A stretch of 28,954 nt of DNA, taken from a virus. The DNA lies in the IMG/VR virus record IMGVR_UViG_3300042907_001513, positions 1 through 28,954 of that record. One strand, written 5' to 3'. The notes under the pieces were generated by a model. That model was given only the letters and a program-made list of their open reading frames with translations. It was not told the DNA's origin and did no database searches. Position 1 is the first letter of the stretch; every line of letters begins with the position of its first letter. This document shows, piece by piece, positions 1 to 6,095 of this stretch. Made by a program: the position numbers and the translations under genes.

Positions 1-179
1 TTGTAGATAATAGTGTAATCTTTCTTCTTAAATTTGTTACGGGCAATATACTTTTGAGCGTGGTCTTCGGTTTGAAAATAGCAGGTTTTACTATCCTTCA
101 ACTCTTTACCATCTTTATGTATGATTTTAATTGGAAATCCATCTCCGTGAGGAAACTCATCTTTAATTGGTTTAATCAT
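1..179 (-). CDS. Small hypothetical protein, 3' end cut by window
   Basis: An open frame begins at an ATG at 179 and runs off the left edge, giving 59 visible residues starting MIKPIKDEF. It was read directly from the reverse strand. A GGAG lies about 10 bases upstream of the ATG and can serve as ribosome binding site. The visible part is rich in Lys, Asp and Phe/Tyr and contains a stretch resembling 'cyFQTEDHAQKYIARNK', a short pattern (Thr/Glu, then Ala, then Tyr-Ile) also seen in the 81-aa protein at 2731-2976. It lies last in the operon headed at 949, 36 bases after the stop of the preceding small gene. Function is not recognised. Confidence 0.6.
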   Translation of the reverse strand, partial: MIKPIKDEFPHGDGFPIKIIHKDGKELKDSKTCYFQTEDHAQKYIARNKFKKKDYTIIY

Positions 180-215
180 TGTTAGTGAACTCCGGATTCA
201 ATAGTTTTTGAGATT

Positions 216-386
216 TCAGTCATAAACATTCTGCTCTTGCTGTATTCGGTCTAGGTAATGATAGATTGTGCTGTAAGAGTAATCAAATTCTTTAAATCGG
301 TCTGGTTTACTTTCCTTCATTTTGACAAGCATATTCATCCAATCATAATGAGTATTCACAACCCAACCATAATGTGTGTCGTTCAT
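216..386 (-). CDS. Hypothetical protein, 56 aa
   Basis: A 56-residue protein starting MNDTHYGW. An in-frame ATG at 410 exists, but the ATG at 386 overlaps the TGA of the upstream gene as ATGA, which is the coupling pattern used across this window, so I prefer it. The protein is rich in Tyr, Trp and charged residues, has no signal peptide or membrane segment, and carries no motif I recognise. It is probably translated by re-initiation after the 188-aa gene. Small acidic/aromatic proteins like this are typical early-gene cargo of T4-type phages; function unknown. Confidence 0.6.
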   Translation of the reverse strand: MNDTHYGWVVNTHYDWMNMLVKMKESKPDRFKEFDYSYSTIYHYLDRIQQEQNVYD

Positions 387-949
387 TTTCCTTTGCCGTG
401 AATAGGGCAATCACCATTTACCCATTTTTTATCGTCGGGCATTTCTTCATTATCCATCACAGGACATTTACATCCATTTTCAACAGCAGCATAACTACCA
501 GGAACTAAATTATCCCAAGACCTATACAGTTCCGAAAAATCGATTTTTCCATACTGCTCTGGAAGAATATCAGCAAGTTTTGCCTTCAGGTCACGAACTT
601 GTGCTTCCAGTTTCTTGATTTCTTCATCCTGTTGAGCATCATATTCTACAAGTTTTTTGTGATAATCTTCGGCAAGAACCAGGTCATACTCTTCGGCAGT
701 CTTACGCATCTCTTCGGTGGTTCGCATTTCATTGAATGCGACATATGCGGCACCCTTGGCAATACCATCAGTATTATGCCCCATAGCATAACAGAACTTC
801 TCAAAGAGTTGAAAGAGTTGAATGGTATTGAGGTCTTCCGCAGGAACCTCAAAAGTGTAGTGTTCCTCTGGAAGAATCTCTTCATCATAAATGCCACCTT
901 TATGATCCCAAACGGAATCATACTTCAATGTAACTTTTGCCGAGTACAT
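383..949 (-). CDS. Hypothetical phage protein with C-terminal Cys/His cluster, 188 aa
   Basis: A 188-residue acidic protein. The N-terminal half carries an 'EEHYTFEVPAEDL' stretch followed by a probable globular region. Residues about 110-130 (EIKKLEAQVRDLKAKL) have heptad spacing and are a likely short coiled coil. The tail holds C-x-C-P-x-x-D-N, then D-C-P-I-H-G-K-G-K, so three Cys and one His are close enough to bind a metal; that is inference. A promoter with a consensus -35 and 17-base spacer sits 30 bases upstream (979-1007), so this gene heads a three-gene operon running off the left edge. I do not recognise the function. Confidence 0.75.
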   Translation of the reverse strand: MYSAKVTLKYDSVWDHKGGIYDEEILPEEHYTFEVPAEDLNTIQLFQLFEKFCYAMGHNTDGIAKGAAYVAFNEMRTTEEMRKTAEEYDLVLAEDYHKKLVEYDAQQDEEIKKLEAQVRDLKAKLADILPEQYGKIDFSELYRSWDNLVPGSYAAVENGCKCPVMDNEEMPDDKKWVNGDCPIHGKGK

Positions 950-978
950 AATGCGGGTTTTGCGGAATCAATAAACAT

Positions 979-1007
979 ACTATAAGACCCCTGACAGGAA
1001 ATGTCAA
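979..1007 (-). promoter_or_regulatory. Sigma70-type promoter, TTGACA-17-TATAGT
   Basis: On the minus strand TTGACA (1002-1007) is followed by exactly 17 bases and TATAGT (979-984), about 30 bases before the ATG at 949. The -35 and most of the spacer lie inside the hairpin at 986-1012, so terminator-like structure and promoter are one element. It would be read by host RNA polymerase with its main sigma factor, as expected of an early phage promoter. Confidence 0.7.
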
Positions 1008-1012
1008 GGGTC
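986..1012 (-). terminator. Stem-loop between operons, terminator-like
   Basis: An inverted repeat of 11 + 11 bases with a 5-base loop; in the minus-strand RNA all pairs form, with one G-U. It lies 24 bases past the stop of the 57-aa gene at 1036. There is no clean U tract after the stem (TTATAG follows), so termination may be weak, and the structure could instead act on the overlapping promoter. Confidence 0.5.
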
Positions 1013-1035
1013 AGTGGACGGTTTTTAAACTGGAT

Positions 1036-1209
1036 TTATGTACTTAAGATTTCTCTACACACTCTCTTACACTCCGTTTGATTATCATTACATTCAATTA
1101 AACACTGATAATAATCATTAATTATTTCACTTTGTTCTATGAACTCATCAAGTGTATTTTCAAAGTGTCTCCAAGAAGCTAGTTGATTGTAAGAAATTAA
1201 ATTGTGCAT
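1036..1209 (-). CDS. Hypothetical protein, 57 aa, Cys-rich C-terminus
   Basis: The longest frame begins at 1236, but a clear GGAGG at 1215-1219 sits just before two consecutive ATGs at 1212 and 1209. With 5 bases of spacing the 1209 start (MHNLISYN) is the better placed, so I use it. The protein is short and helical in character, with three cysteines in the last 20 residues (CLIECNDNQTECKRVC region has four counting the first). No family recognised. It is a single-gene unit with its own probable promoter (-10 at 1235-1240) and a stem-loop after its stop. Confidence 0.6.
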   Translation of the reverse strand: MHNLISYNQLASWRHFENTLDEFIEQSEIINDYYQCLIECNDNQTECKRVCREILST

Positions 1210-1234
1210 CATAACCTCCACGCACAAGAAAAAC

Positions 1235-1240
1235 ATTATA
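1235..1240 (-). promoter_or_regulatory. Probable -10 box TATAAT for the 57-aa gene
   Basis: A perfect TATAAT on the minus strand lies 26 bases before the chosen ATG at 1209, leaving a leader that contains the GGAGG ribosome binding site. No good -35 is visible at 16-18 bases (TACTAC at 17), so the promoter may be weak or need an activator. Confidence 0.45.
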
Positions 1241-1321
1241 ATAAAAGATTTTATGCTGTAGTACTCTCACTGATACTAATTTAGCACAAAATCTCTCATT
1301 TATGTGCGGTTCTTAACACAA

Positions 1322-1510
1322 CTACATACCACCTTCTATTTTAAGACGCTTGAAATACTCCTTATAGTATTTCTTTTTTAGAGTATTGATAAACTCCAAT
1401 TCTTCCGGTTCATCTAGGCAACTCAACAAATAAGAAACGCCTTCCAGTTCAGATAGAAGGCGAGCAATTGTTGTTGCTTGAGTGGGATTTACATTCCACT
1501 TACTTTTCAT
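1322..1510 (-). CDS. Hypothetical protein, 62 aa
   Basis: A 62-residue basic protein starting MKSKWNVNPTQ. Its ATG overlaps the end of the upstream membrane-protein gene by 11 bases, showing it is the last gene of the operon that starts at 3131. The middle (LLSELEGVSYLLSCLDEPEE) is predicted helical and the C-terminus is Lys/Tyr-rich. No signal peptide, no recognised motif. Function unknown. Confidence 0.6.
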   Translation of the reverse strand: MKSKWNVNPTQATTIARLLSELEGVSYLLSCLDEPEELEFINTLKKKYYKEYFKRLKIEGGM

Positions 1511-1733
1511 ACTCTTTCATCAGGTCTCTTGCCATTTTATCGTATTTCCACTTCATCATCAAGTTGGTGACGGGATTACGAGGATGAAATCTTATCATCC
1601 ATAGCATTCTCTCAGTATTGACTTTGAGTATCTTGAATATCAAAGTTAAGTATATTACCACATTTTCATCCACCCACATAAGATATGCCAGTATTCCAAA
1701 AATAACAAGGCAACCTGATTGAAATGGAGTCAT
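1500..1733 (-). CDS. Small membrane protein, 77 aa
   Basis: A 77-residue protein beginning MTPFQSGC. A hydrophobic stretch (CLVIFGILAYLMW) near residues 8-20 and a second one (VVIYLTLIFKIL) near 25-36 suggest one or two membrane segments followed by a positively charged tail (Arg/Lys-rich, 40-77). I prefer the ATG at 1733 because it overlaps the preceding TAA as TAATG, and a GGTGGG lies just upstream; an alternative ATG at 1745 would add four residues. Role unknown; small inner-membrane proteins are common among phage host-takeover genes, but that is only context. Confidence 0.6.
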   Translation of the reverse strand: MTPFQSGCLVIFGILAYLMWVDENVVIYLTLIFKILKVNTERMLWMIRFHPRNPVTNLMMKWKYDKMARDLMKEYEK

Positions 1734-2281
1734 TAGTCCCACCATAGTTCTAGAGATTTGAGAGCACGAAAGAATTGCCCCGCATAGTATGTATCAACAT
1801 TATACATCTTCTGTAATTCTTTGATGTATTGAATAATACCTTCTGTGGCAGGATTTATCTCAAAATACTCATAGAACCGAAAGACATCAAACTTCTCATT
1901 GTACTGGAACATTGTATTCCAGTTTTCCTGAAATCCTTTCGTATAAACATCCTCTCTTTCAAGACCATTATCATTCAAGAATTCAATTGGAATAACTCCA
2001 TCTTCATCTTCACCTTGAATTCTATCCAATAAATCTTTTCCGGTCTTCTTGTTAATAACCCGAAGACCATCGGAATATTTCTGAAAAAGGTCTAGGTCCT
2101 GAACAATTTCAGTTTTCTTCCATTCCTGACACTCATCCAGAAATCTCTGCTTTGTGCTGTAGTATTCATCATCAGTATCAGATGCACGAAAAACAAGGTT
2201 GATTTTATAGCAACCTTGTTCGTGATATGATGGCCACTTTCTTTGAGAAAAGTGAAGTATTTCAAATGATGATTGAGTCAT
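1733..2281 (-). CDS. Hypothetical protein, 182 aa
   Basis: A 182-residue acidic protein, rich in Asp, Glu, Tyr and Trp, with no signal peptide or membrane segment. Its middle reads as alternating charged helices. I see no catalytic motif. It follows the 71-aa gene by a 37-base gap and overlaps the next gene by one base, so it is part of the small-gene operon from 3131 to 1322. The start at 2281 is the first ATG in the frame; no strong ribosome binding site precedes it. Function unknown. Confidence 0.7.
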   Translation of the reverse strand: MTQSSFEILHFSQRKWPSYHEQGCYKINLVFRASDTDDEYYSTKQRFLDECQEWKKTEIVQDLDLFQKYSDGLRVINKKTGKDLLDRIQGEDEDGVIPIEFLNDNGLEREDVYTKGFQENWNTMFQYNEKFDVFRFYEYFEINPATEGIIQYIKELQKMYNVDTYYAGQFFRALKSLELWWD

Positions 2282-2318
2282 TATTCAGTTCACGGAGATA
2301 TTTTATGAGTGAGTGTAT

Positions 2319-2534
2319 TTAGACCCCAAATCCTTTGGTCTTAACTTTTTCCTTACGCTTGGATTTGTCAAGTACGTTTATAAAGTCCAAATAATCGGGA
2401 ATTTGATGGTGGACGAACCAATACCCCTGAGCGTCCTCCCAATCGTCAAAAAATACGGTTTTGCCCGTTTTGAGGACAATTTCGTAGTTGTGACGGTCGT
2501 ATGGGACATCAGAAGTCTGCCGAAACACCTCCAT
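2319..2534 (-). CDS. Hypothetical protein, 71 aa
   Basis: A 71-residue protein starting MEVFRQTSD. The frame could open at a GTG at 2537, but the ATG at 2534 overlaps the preceding TGA as TGATG, matching the neighbours. It holds a compact sequence (KTGKTVFFDDWEDAQGYWFVH) that looks like a small folded beta unit with conserved-looking aromatic and acidic residues, then a Lys-rich tail. Such small proteins recur in cyanophage early regions, from general knowledge of these genomes; function unknown. Confidence 0.65.
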   Translation of the reverse strand: MEVFRQTSDVPYDRHNYEIVLKTGKTVFFDDWEDAQGYWFVHHQIPDYLDFINVLDKSKRKEKVKTKGFGV

Positions 2535-2734
2535 CACTGAACTCCATCAAACTGGCGGACAAACAGCAGACACTTCTTAAATTTTTGGAATTCGGCATCC
2601 GAAAAATTATCAGAGGCATAAGGAATTCCAACGATTGCCGCACAAAGACGATTGACATTCAAAGTCACCATCATTTCATTTGCCGATGCTGGTTGAATGA
2701 ACAGAAGAGGCAGAAGGAAGGCAATTTTTTTCAT
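2534..2734 (-). CDS. Small secreted protein with signal peptide, 66 aa
   Basis: A 66-residue protein whose first 18 residues form a classical Sec signal: MKK, a hydrophobic core (IAFLLPLLFI), and an Ala-Ser-Ala cleavage site before Asn19. The mature part is about 48 residues and has two cysteines (31 and 55), which could form a disulfide in the periplasm. The ATG overlaps the upstream TAG/TGA by four bases. The exported product might act on the host envelope, but nothing in the sequence says how; function unknown. Confidence 0.7.
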   Translation of the reverse strand: MKKIAFLLPLLFIQPASANEMMVTLNVNRLCAAIVGIPYASDNFSDAEFQKFKKCLLFVRQFDGVQ

Positions 2735-2976
2735 AGGTAGTTTTCCAGACTGGATGAAGATTTCCTTTTTCTTGGAGTTTGTGAGACCTTTTTCTTGATG
2801 TATTCTTTGGCAGTTGTAAGATTATTGGCAGTATGAACCTGTTCACCATTACAAATGATGACAAACTTATTCCCCCAAGGAACCGCTGCCCATTTACCGT
2901 CCTTAGTTACATAACCATCAGGGTCCGAAGGAACACTATCCAACAGACCCGAATTGGGAATAAAGGGAAGATTCAT
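2731..2976 (-). CDS. Hypothetical protein, 81 aa
   Basis: An 81-residue protein starting MNLPFIPNS. An ATG at 2985 would add three residues; the one at 2976 overlaps the upstream TGA as TGATG and is preferred. Residues 24-60 (TKDGKWAAVPWGNKF, then ICNGEQVHTANNLTTAKEYIKKK) look like a small beta-beta-alpha unit; the same type of segment appears in the truncated gene at the left edge. The C-terminus is basic and Ser-rich. Second gene of the operon headed at 3131. Function unknown. Confidence 0.65.
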   Translation of the reverse strand: MNLPFIPNSGLLDSVPSDPDGYVTKDGKWAAVPWGNKFVIICNGEQVHTANNLTTAKEYIKKKVSQTPRKRKSSSSLENYL

Positions 2977-3131
2977 CAAAACCAACTGTTGCTATGGGGA
3001 ACCGTTACGTTGACGATGCGGGCATTCGGATTCCGTGCCATCACAACTTGCTGTGCCTCACGAGGACTATTGGCGTGAACCTGCTCACTCAACCGCTGAT
3101 TGCCAGCAACAAAAATCACTTCGTATTTCAT
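2976..3131 (-). CDS. Hypothetical protein, 51 aa
   Basis: Read by hand on the minus strand: ATG at 3131, TGA at 2976-2978, 51 residues starting MKYEVIFVAG and ending SNSWF. The ATG is 9 bases after an AAGGAG (3141-3146), itself 15 bases after a TATAAT, so it is the first gene of its operon. The pattern of a beta strand, then 'ANSPREAQQVVMARNPNARIVNVTV', is a beta-alpha-beta arrangement seen in small cyanophage proteins of unknown function. It overlaps the next gene by one base (TGATG). Its ribosome binding site lies within a short palindrome (3134-3144). Confidence 0.7.
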   Translation of the reverse strand: MKYEVIFVAGNQRLSEQVHANSPREAQQVVMARNPNARIVNVTVPHSNSWF

Positions 3132-3160
3132 TTGGAGAATCTCCTTTTGTGTATGTAAGT

Positions 3161-3166
3161 ATTATA
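3161..3166 (-). promoter_or_regulatory. -10 box TATAAT of a terminator-promoter cassette
   Basis: A perfect TATAAT on the minus strand directly follows the stem-loop at 3171-3195. The hexamer 17 bases further upstream is TTCCCA (4 of 6 to TTGACA) and lies inside the stem. It would drive the seven-gene operon from 3131 to 1322. Confidence 0.55.
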
Positions 3167-3170
3167 GCAG

Positions 3171-3195
3171 AAAAGGGGTCCGCTGGGAACCCCTT
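3171..3195 (-). terminator. Rho-independent terminator of the 352-aa gene
   Basis: On the minus strand AAGGGGTTCC pairs with GGACCCCTT around a short loop (with one A.C or bulged position) and is followed by TTTT. It lies 20 bases after the stop of the 352-aa gene at 3216. It is preceded by the shared ACTGGCACAAGGGG sequence and followed at once by a -10 box. Confidence 0.7.
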
Positions 3196-3204
3196 GTGCC
3201 AGTT
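3190..3204 (-). repeat. Copy 1 of shared 15-base intergenic repeat
   Basis: On the plus strand this reads ccccttgtgccagtt; the same 15 bases occur at 4354-4368 and 8094-8108, each time in the gap after a stop codon and forming or adjoining a stem-loop/promoter element. Confidence 0.8.
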
Positions 3205-3215
3205 TGGGAACTGGT

Positions 3216-4274
3216 TCAGAGCAGTTGAATTGCTTCAGTTTCTCCTTCGATTTGAGGAGCAGCCCACAATTCAAGAGGGAGTTCATCAAGAGACACAGTA
3301 GGAGGAGTAATCATACCCCCAAACTGAGCGTGAAGCTTCTCACAGTAGAAGTTGATAGGTCCGAGAAACACTTCTTCCATAACCTTGACAATTTCGTCGC
3401 GTTCTGCTTCGATGTCAGATTCGTGCTCGGCATAACTGTTACAAATTACGCGAACCGATTCACCCTTTCGCCAGGCAGATATCGCCCACTTGAGAATGTC
3501 TCCAGCATAACGATAAGTAAACTGAGAGTCAAGAATCTTGTGTCGGGTTGCAACTCCATCAATAGAGGAGTAATTGTTAGAACCAAACATAGGATTTACT
3601 TTAATCCATTGCTTGATTTCTTCTTTAGTTGTGTTAAAAACTTTGGTTGATTTAGTCTTTCTATCTAGAATAGCGTTTTCAATTGCCGTGATGACAGGTT
3701 TGTGAGCATACCGCGAAGTAATGCCACAGATGTCTAGCAATTCCCTGACAACATCACGAGTCAGAGGAAGACTCTCATCTTCGATAACCAACTTCACAAC
3801 GTTGATGAAGTCATTCTGAACTGCATTTACCGTACCATCAATTGCATTGGCATACAAACCCATCAAACTTAAAGCAGAATTGTGAGAAAGATTGTCGTAA
3901 AGTTCGTTACCGGTATCCTTTCGCACATACAACGCAACAGGAACGGAGTGATAGTTGTTCTCCTTCACTGCCTTCAGAAGGTGACGGTGGTCGAACAAAC
4001 TCTCATTGCCATCGTCATCTACAAAGACACTAAATGGCCACTGTTTGACTGCCCATCCTTCTTTTGTTGATGCGATCAGAACATCCAGATTGCCTTTGGC
4101 AAGTTCAGTCTTGCGGGGATAGTTGGCAGTTGTGGGAACGATTTTGGAAGTTAATCGTGGAACGAAGTTATCGTCAATTAACTGTAGTAGTGGGTATTGA
4201 GGTCCGTCTTCAGCAGTAACCTCAACACTATGAACAGGAAAAACCTGTCCTGAGTGAACTTTAATTTTTTTCAT
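3216..4274 (-). CDS. Phage protein with possible ParB-like N-terminal segment, 352 aa
   Basis: A 352-residue soluble protein. Residues about 50-120 follow the layout of a ParB/sulfiredoxin-like fold: a basic/hydrophobic lead-in, 'WPFSVFVDDDGN', then SLFDHRHLLKAV at 92-103 and 'SVPVALYV'. The FDHRH at 94-98 stands where ParB-type proteins have their D-G-x-R-R nuclease/NTP motif; the match is partial and I rate it tentative. The remainder (130-352) is mainly helical with no motif I know. It is a single-gene unit: a near-consensus promoter (4324-4352) precedes it and a terminator follows. Unlike the adjacent oxygenase genes its base composition is balanced. It could equally be an unrelated phage protein with a chance match. 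Confidence 0.7.
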   Translation of the reverse strand: MKKIKVHSGQVFPVHSVEVTAEDGPQYPLLQLIDDNFVPRLTSKIVPTTANYPRKTELAKGNLDVLIASTKEGWAVKQWPFSVFVDDDGNESLFDHRHLLKAVKENNYHSVPVALYVRKDTGNELYDNLSHNSALSLMGLYANAIDGTVNAVQNDFINVVKLVIEDESLPLTRDVVRELLDICGITSRYAHKPVITAIENAILDRKTKSTKVFNTTKEEIKQWIKVNPMFGSNNYSSIDGVATRHKILDSQFTYRYAGDILKWAISAWRKGESVRVICNSYAEHESDIEAERDEIVKVMEEVFLGPINFYCEKLHAQFGGMITPPTVSLDELPLELWAAPQIEGETEAIQLL

Positions 4275-4323
4275 TTAGTTTAATGCAATGTGTATTGCCC
4301 ATCAATTGATTGAGCATATGAGT

Positions 4324-4352
4324 ATCATATACCAAAAAGAAGTCTTTGTCAA
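4324..4352 (-). promoter_or_regulatory. Sigma70-type promoter, TTGACA-17-TATGAT
   Basis: On the minus strand TTGACA (4347-4352) and TATGAT (4324-4329) are separated by exactly 17 bases, about 50 bases before the ATG at 4274. It abuts the shared ACTGGCACAAGGGG repeat, in which here only one arm of the stem is kept, so the promoter survives while the terminator hairpin appears lost. Confidence 0.75.
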
Positions 4353-4353
4353 T

Positions 4354-4368
4354 CCCCTTGTGCCAGTT
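4354..4368 (-). repeat. Copy 2 of shared 15-base intergenic repeat
   Basis: Plus-strand ccccttgtgccagtt, extending with 'ct' exactly as in the copy at 8094 (17 shared bases, 4354-4370). It starts at the last base of the stop codon of the oxygenase gene and joins the -35 of the next promoter. Confidence 0.8.
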
Positions 4369-4369
4369 C

Positions 4370-4855
4370 TCAATCTGGACACTCTACACCATATTTTATG
4401 GCAACTGAAAAGCGGTGTCGATCATAAAAAGATGTTGCTTTATGGAGTAAACTTGCATTAAAAGCAACTAGGCGATTTGGAATAGGTAGAATTCCATAAA
4501 GTCTTTCATCAATAAAAAATTGTGTTTCTCCACCATCATTCAAGTCCCAAGTTTCATTCGGATAATATAGAAATGTAACTTCTTCGCTACCCCCATCAGT
4601 ATGGAAATAAGGATTTTCTGATGGAGCAAAACAATTTATGTACATTCTATACAATTTGAGATTTGTAACTAATCCCTTAAGTTTAGTTTCAAATAGATTA
4701 TAAATTGGTTCAGTTTCTGAAATATTATGTATCATTCCAGTAGGTGGATGATTCTCATCGTCTGCTTCACCATAAATGTACACAGAAGATTTACAATATT
4801 CTAGGACAAAATTAAATTCTTCTTGTGATAGAAAATTATCGGTTACTTCAATCAT
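4370..4855 (-). CDS. 2-oxoglutarate/Fe(II) oxygenase, prolyl-hydroxylase-like, 161 aa
   Basis: A compact double-stranded beta-helix oxygenase. The iron ligands are visible as H85-T-D87 and H138, with R148 (RHRFSVAIKY) ten residues on as the likely 2-oxoglutarate carboxylate binder. The stretch TFLYYPNETW...DGGETQFF between them is the standard strand pair of prolyl 4-hydroxylase-type enzymes. The family couples decarboxylation of 2-oxoglutarate to hydroxylation of a protein or small molecule; the substrate is not known here. The frame opens at a GTG at 4861, but the ATG at 4855 overlaps the upstream TGA as ATGA and is chosen. It is about 35% shorter in its N-terminal half than its neighbour at 4852, with which it is clearly paralogous. 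Last gene of a four-oxygenase operon. Confidence 0.88.
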   Translation of the reverse strand: MIEVTDNFLSQEEFNFVLEYCKSSVYIYGEADDENHPPTGMIHNISETEPIYNLFETKLKGLVTNLKLYRMYINCFAPSENPYFHTDGGSEEVTFLYYPNETWDLNDGGETQFFIDERLYGILPIPNRLVAFNASLLHKATSFYDRHRFSVAIKYGVECPD

Positions 4856-5442
4856 ATGCACCCCTCATAATGAATGCCGTACTTTATGGCAATTGAAAAA
4901 CGATGCCGATTACGAAAGGGTGTTGCCGTATGTTCTAAATTAGCATCAAATGAAATTAAACGATTGGGGATTGGTGGGATACCATAAAATCCCCCATCAA
5001 TAAAAAATTTGGTTTCTCCACCATCATCTAAGTCCCAAGTTTCATTTGGATAATATAGAAATGTAGTTCCAACCTCCCCATCGGTATGAAAATAAGACTT
5101 TTCTAATGCGGCAAAACAATTGATGTAAATTCTTGTAATATCTTTTGATTTGTACTGTGGAAATCGAGTTTCTATTGAACTTGAAAATAGATCAAACATT
5201 TTTTTTTGATTTATAATTTTCGTAGGGTCTCCTCCAATTAAATGAGATTCTTCTGGTAATGGATTATCTTCGGTGTAGTGATAAACTTCATGAACTAATC
5301 CAGTACAGTATTTAAAATTAGTCACAGAATTAGAGTCTGAACCTCCACCTTCACCATAAAAATAAGATGCTTTGATGCAATAGTCTAATATAAAATTATA
5401 TTCTTCTTTGGTAAAAAAATTATCATAAACATCAATACTCAT
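4852..5442 (-). CDS. 2-oxoglutarate/Fe(II) oxygenase, prolyl-hydroxylase-like, 196 aa
   Basis: Paralogue of the next gene. Ligands read H119-T-D121 and H171, with R181 as the 2-oxoglutarate-binding residue in RHRFSIAIKYG. The strings FLYYPNETWDL, DGGET, FFID and PIPNRL are shared between the two, showing a tandem duplication. This copy carries an extra segment of roughly 30 residues (about 33-75, including a Gly/Ser-rich loop), close to where substrates of this fold are gripped, so the two copies may differ in target. The ATG overlaps the previous gene's TGA as ATGA. Soluble, no signal peptide. The family assignment is firm; the reaction is not known. Confidence 0.88.
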   Translation of the reverse strand: MSIDVYDNFFTKEEYNFILDYCIKASYFYGEGGGSDSNSVTNFKYCTGLVHEVYHYTEDNPLPEESHLIGGDPTKIINQKKMFDLFSSSIETRFPQYKSKDITRIYINCFAALEKSYFHTDGEVGTTFLYYPNETWDLDDGGETKFFIDGGFYGIPPIPNRLISFDANLEHTATPFRNRHRFSIAIKYGIHYEGCI

Positions 5443-6095
5443 ATTGATTCATCTCCGTACTGCAAAACCTTAAGATTCATAGCAATTGTTATACGAGGAT
5501 AATCTTCAGTATAAACACAAGGATTAACTGAATGTTTAAGATATGATGGAAACATTATGAAATCTCCTTCTTCAATTTCCGGTTCATATTTACTATTATA
5601 TTGATTCCTACCAAACTCAAGTGAAAAGCATCTTAATTGCTCTAGAGGGTCTCTAAAAATAGGAGGTTTATGTCTGGATTTATCAAATGAAAGAAAATGA
5701 ATACACGAAAAATGAACCGTATTAAAAGGTCCACTTAGATGATCGTGCTCTTCTTGATATTCTCCATCAGTATAGCAATTGTACCATATCTCATCAATCA
5801 TAATTTGATATGTTGAGTCAAAAAAACTATCAAGACATTTTGCGTATTTTTTTTCTAAAATTGATTGATATGTATTGTCTTCTCCAAAAAAGATTTCGTT
5901 TCCGGATTTTTCTCCAGAGAAAGATGTCTTAAGTTTATGAGTAAACCATCCTTCAGGAATCGGAAGCTCCTCAGAATCTTTGAGAATCTTTGGAACTAAC
6001 ATTTCTTTTATTTCATCATTATTTTCAACTTTACTGTGAAAAAATGATATTGGAAAAATAGGAATCCTACTTTGCTTATCAAAATTTTTATCCAT
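5439..6095 (-). CDS. Putative 2OG-Fe(II) oxygenase, phage 'Oxy_5'-like, 218 aa
   Basis: A 218-residue member of the second oxygenase type found in cyanophages. The iron-binding region is EEHDHLSGPFNTVHFSC with H117 and H119 (D118 between), followed by RDP at 148-150, then FIMFPSYLKHSV with H188 as distal ligand and P-R201-I-T-I-A-M-N as the 2-oxoglutarate binder. Length is usual for this family. It overlaps the upstream oxygenase by 8 bases and the downstream one by 4, so all four are co-translated. It is only distantly similar to the two prolyl-hydroxylase-like paralogues. Which of D118/H119 is the second ligand cannot be decided by eye. Substrate unknown. Confidence 0.82.
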   Translation of the reverse strand: MDKNFDKQSRIPIFPISFFHSKVENNDEIKEMLVPKILKDSEELPIPEGWFTHKLKTSFSGEKSGNEIFFGEDNTYQSILEKKYAKCLDSFFDSTYQIMIDEIWYNCYTDGEYQEEHDHLSGPFNTVHFSCIHFLSFDKSRHKPPIFRDPLEQLRCFSLEFGRNQYNSKYEPEIEEGDFIMFPSYLKHSVNPCVYTEDYPRITIAMNLKVLQYGDESI

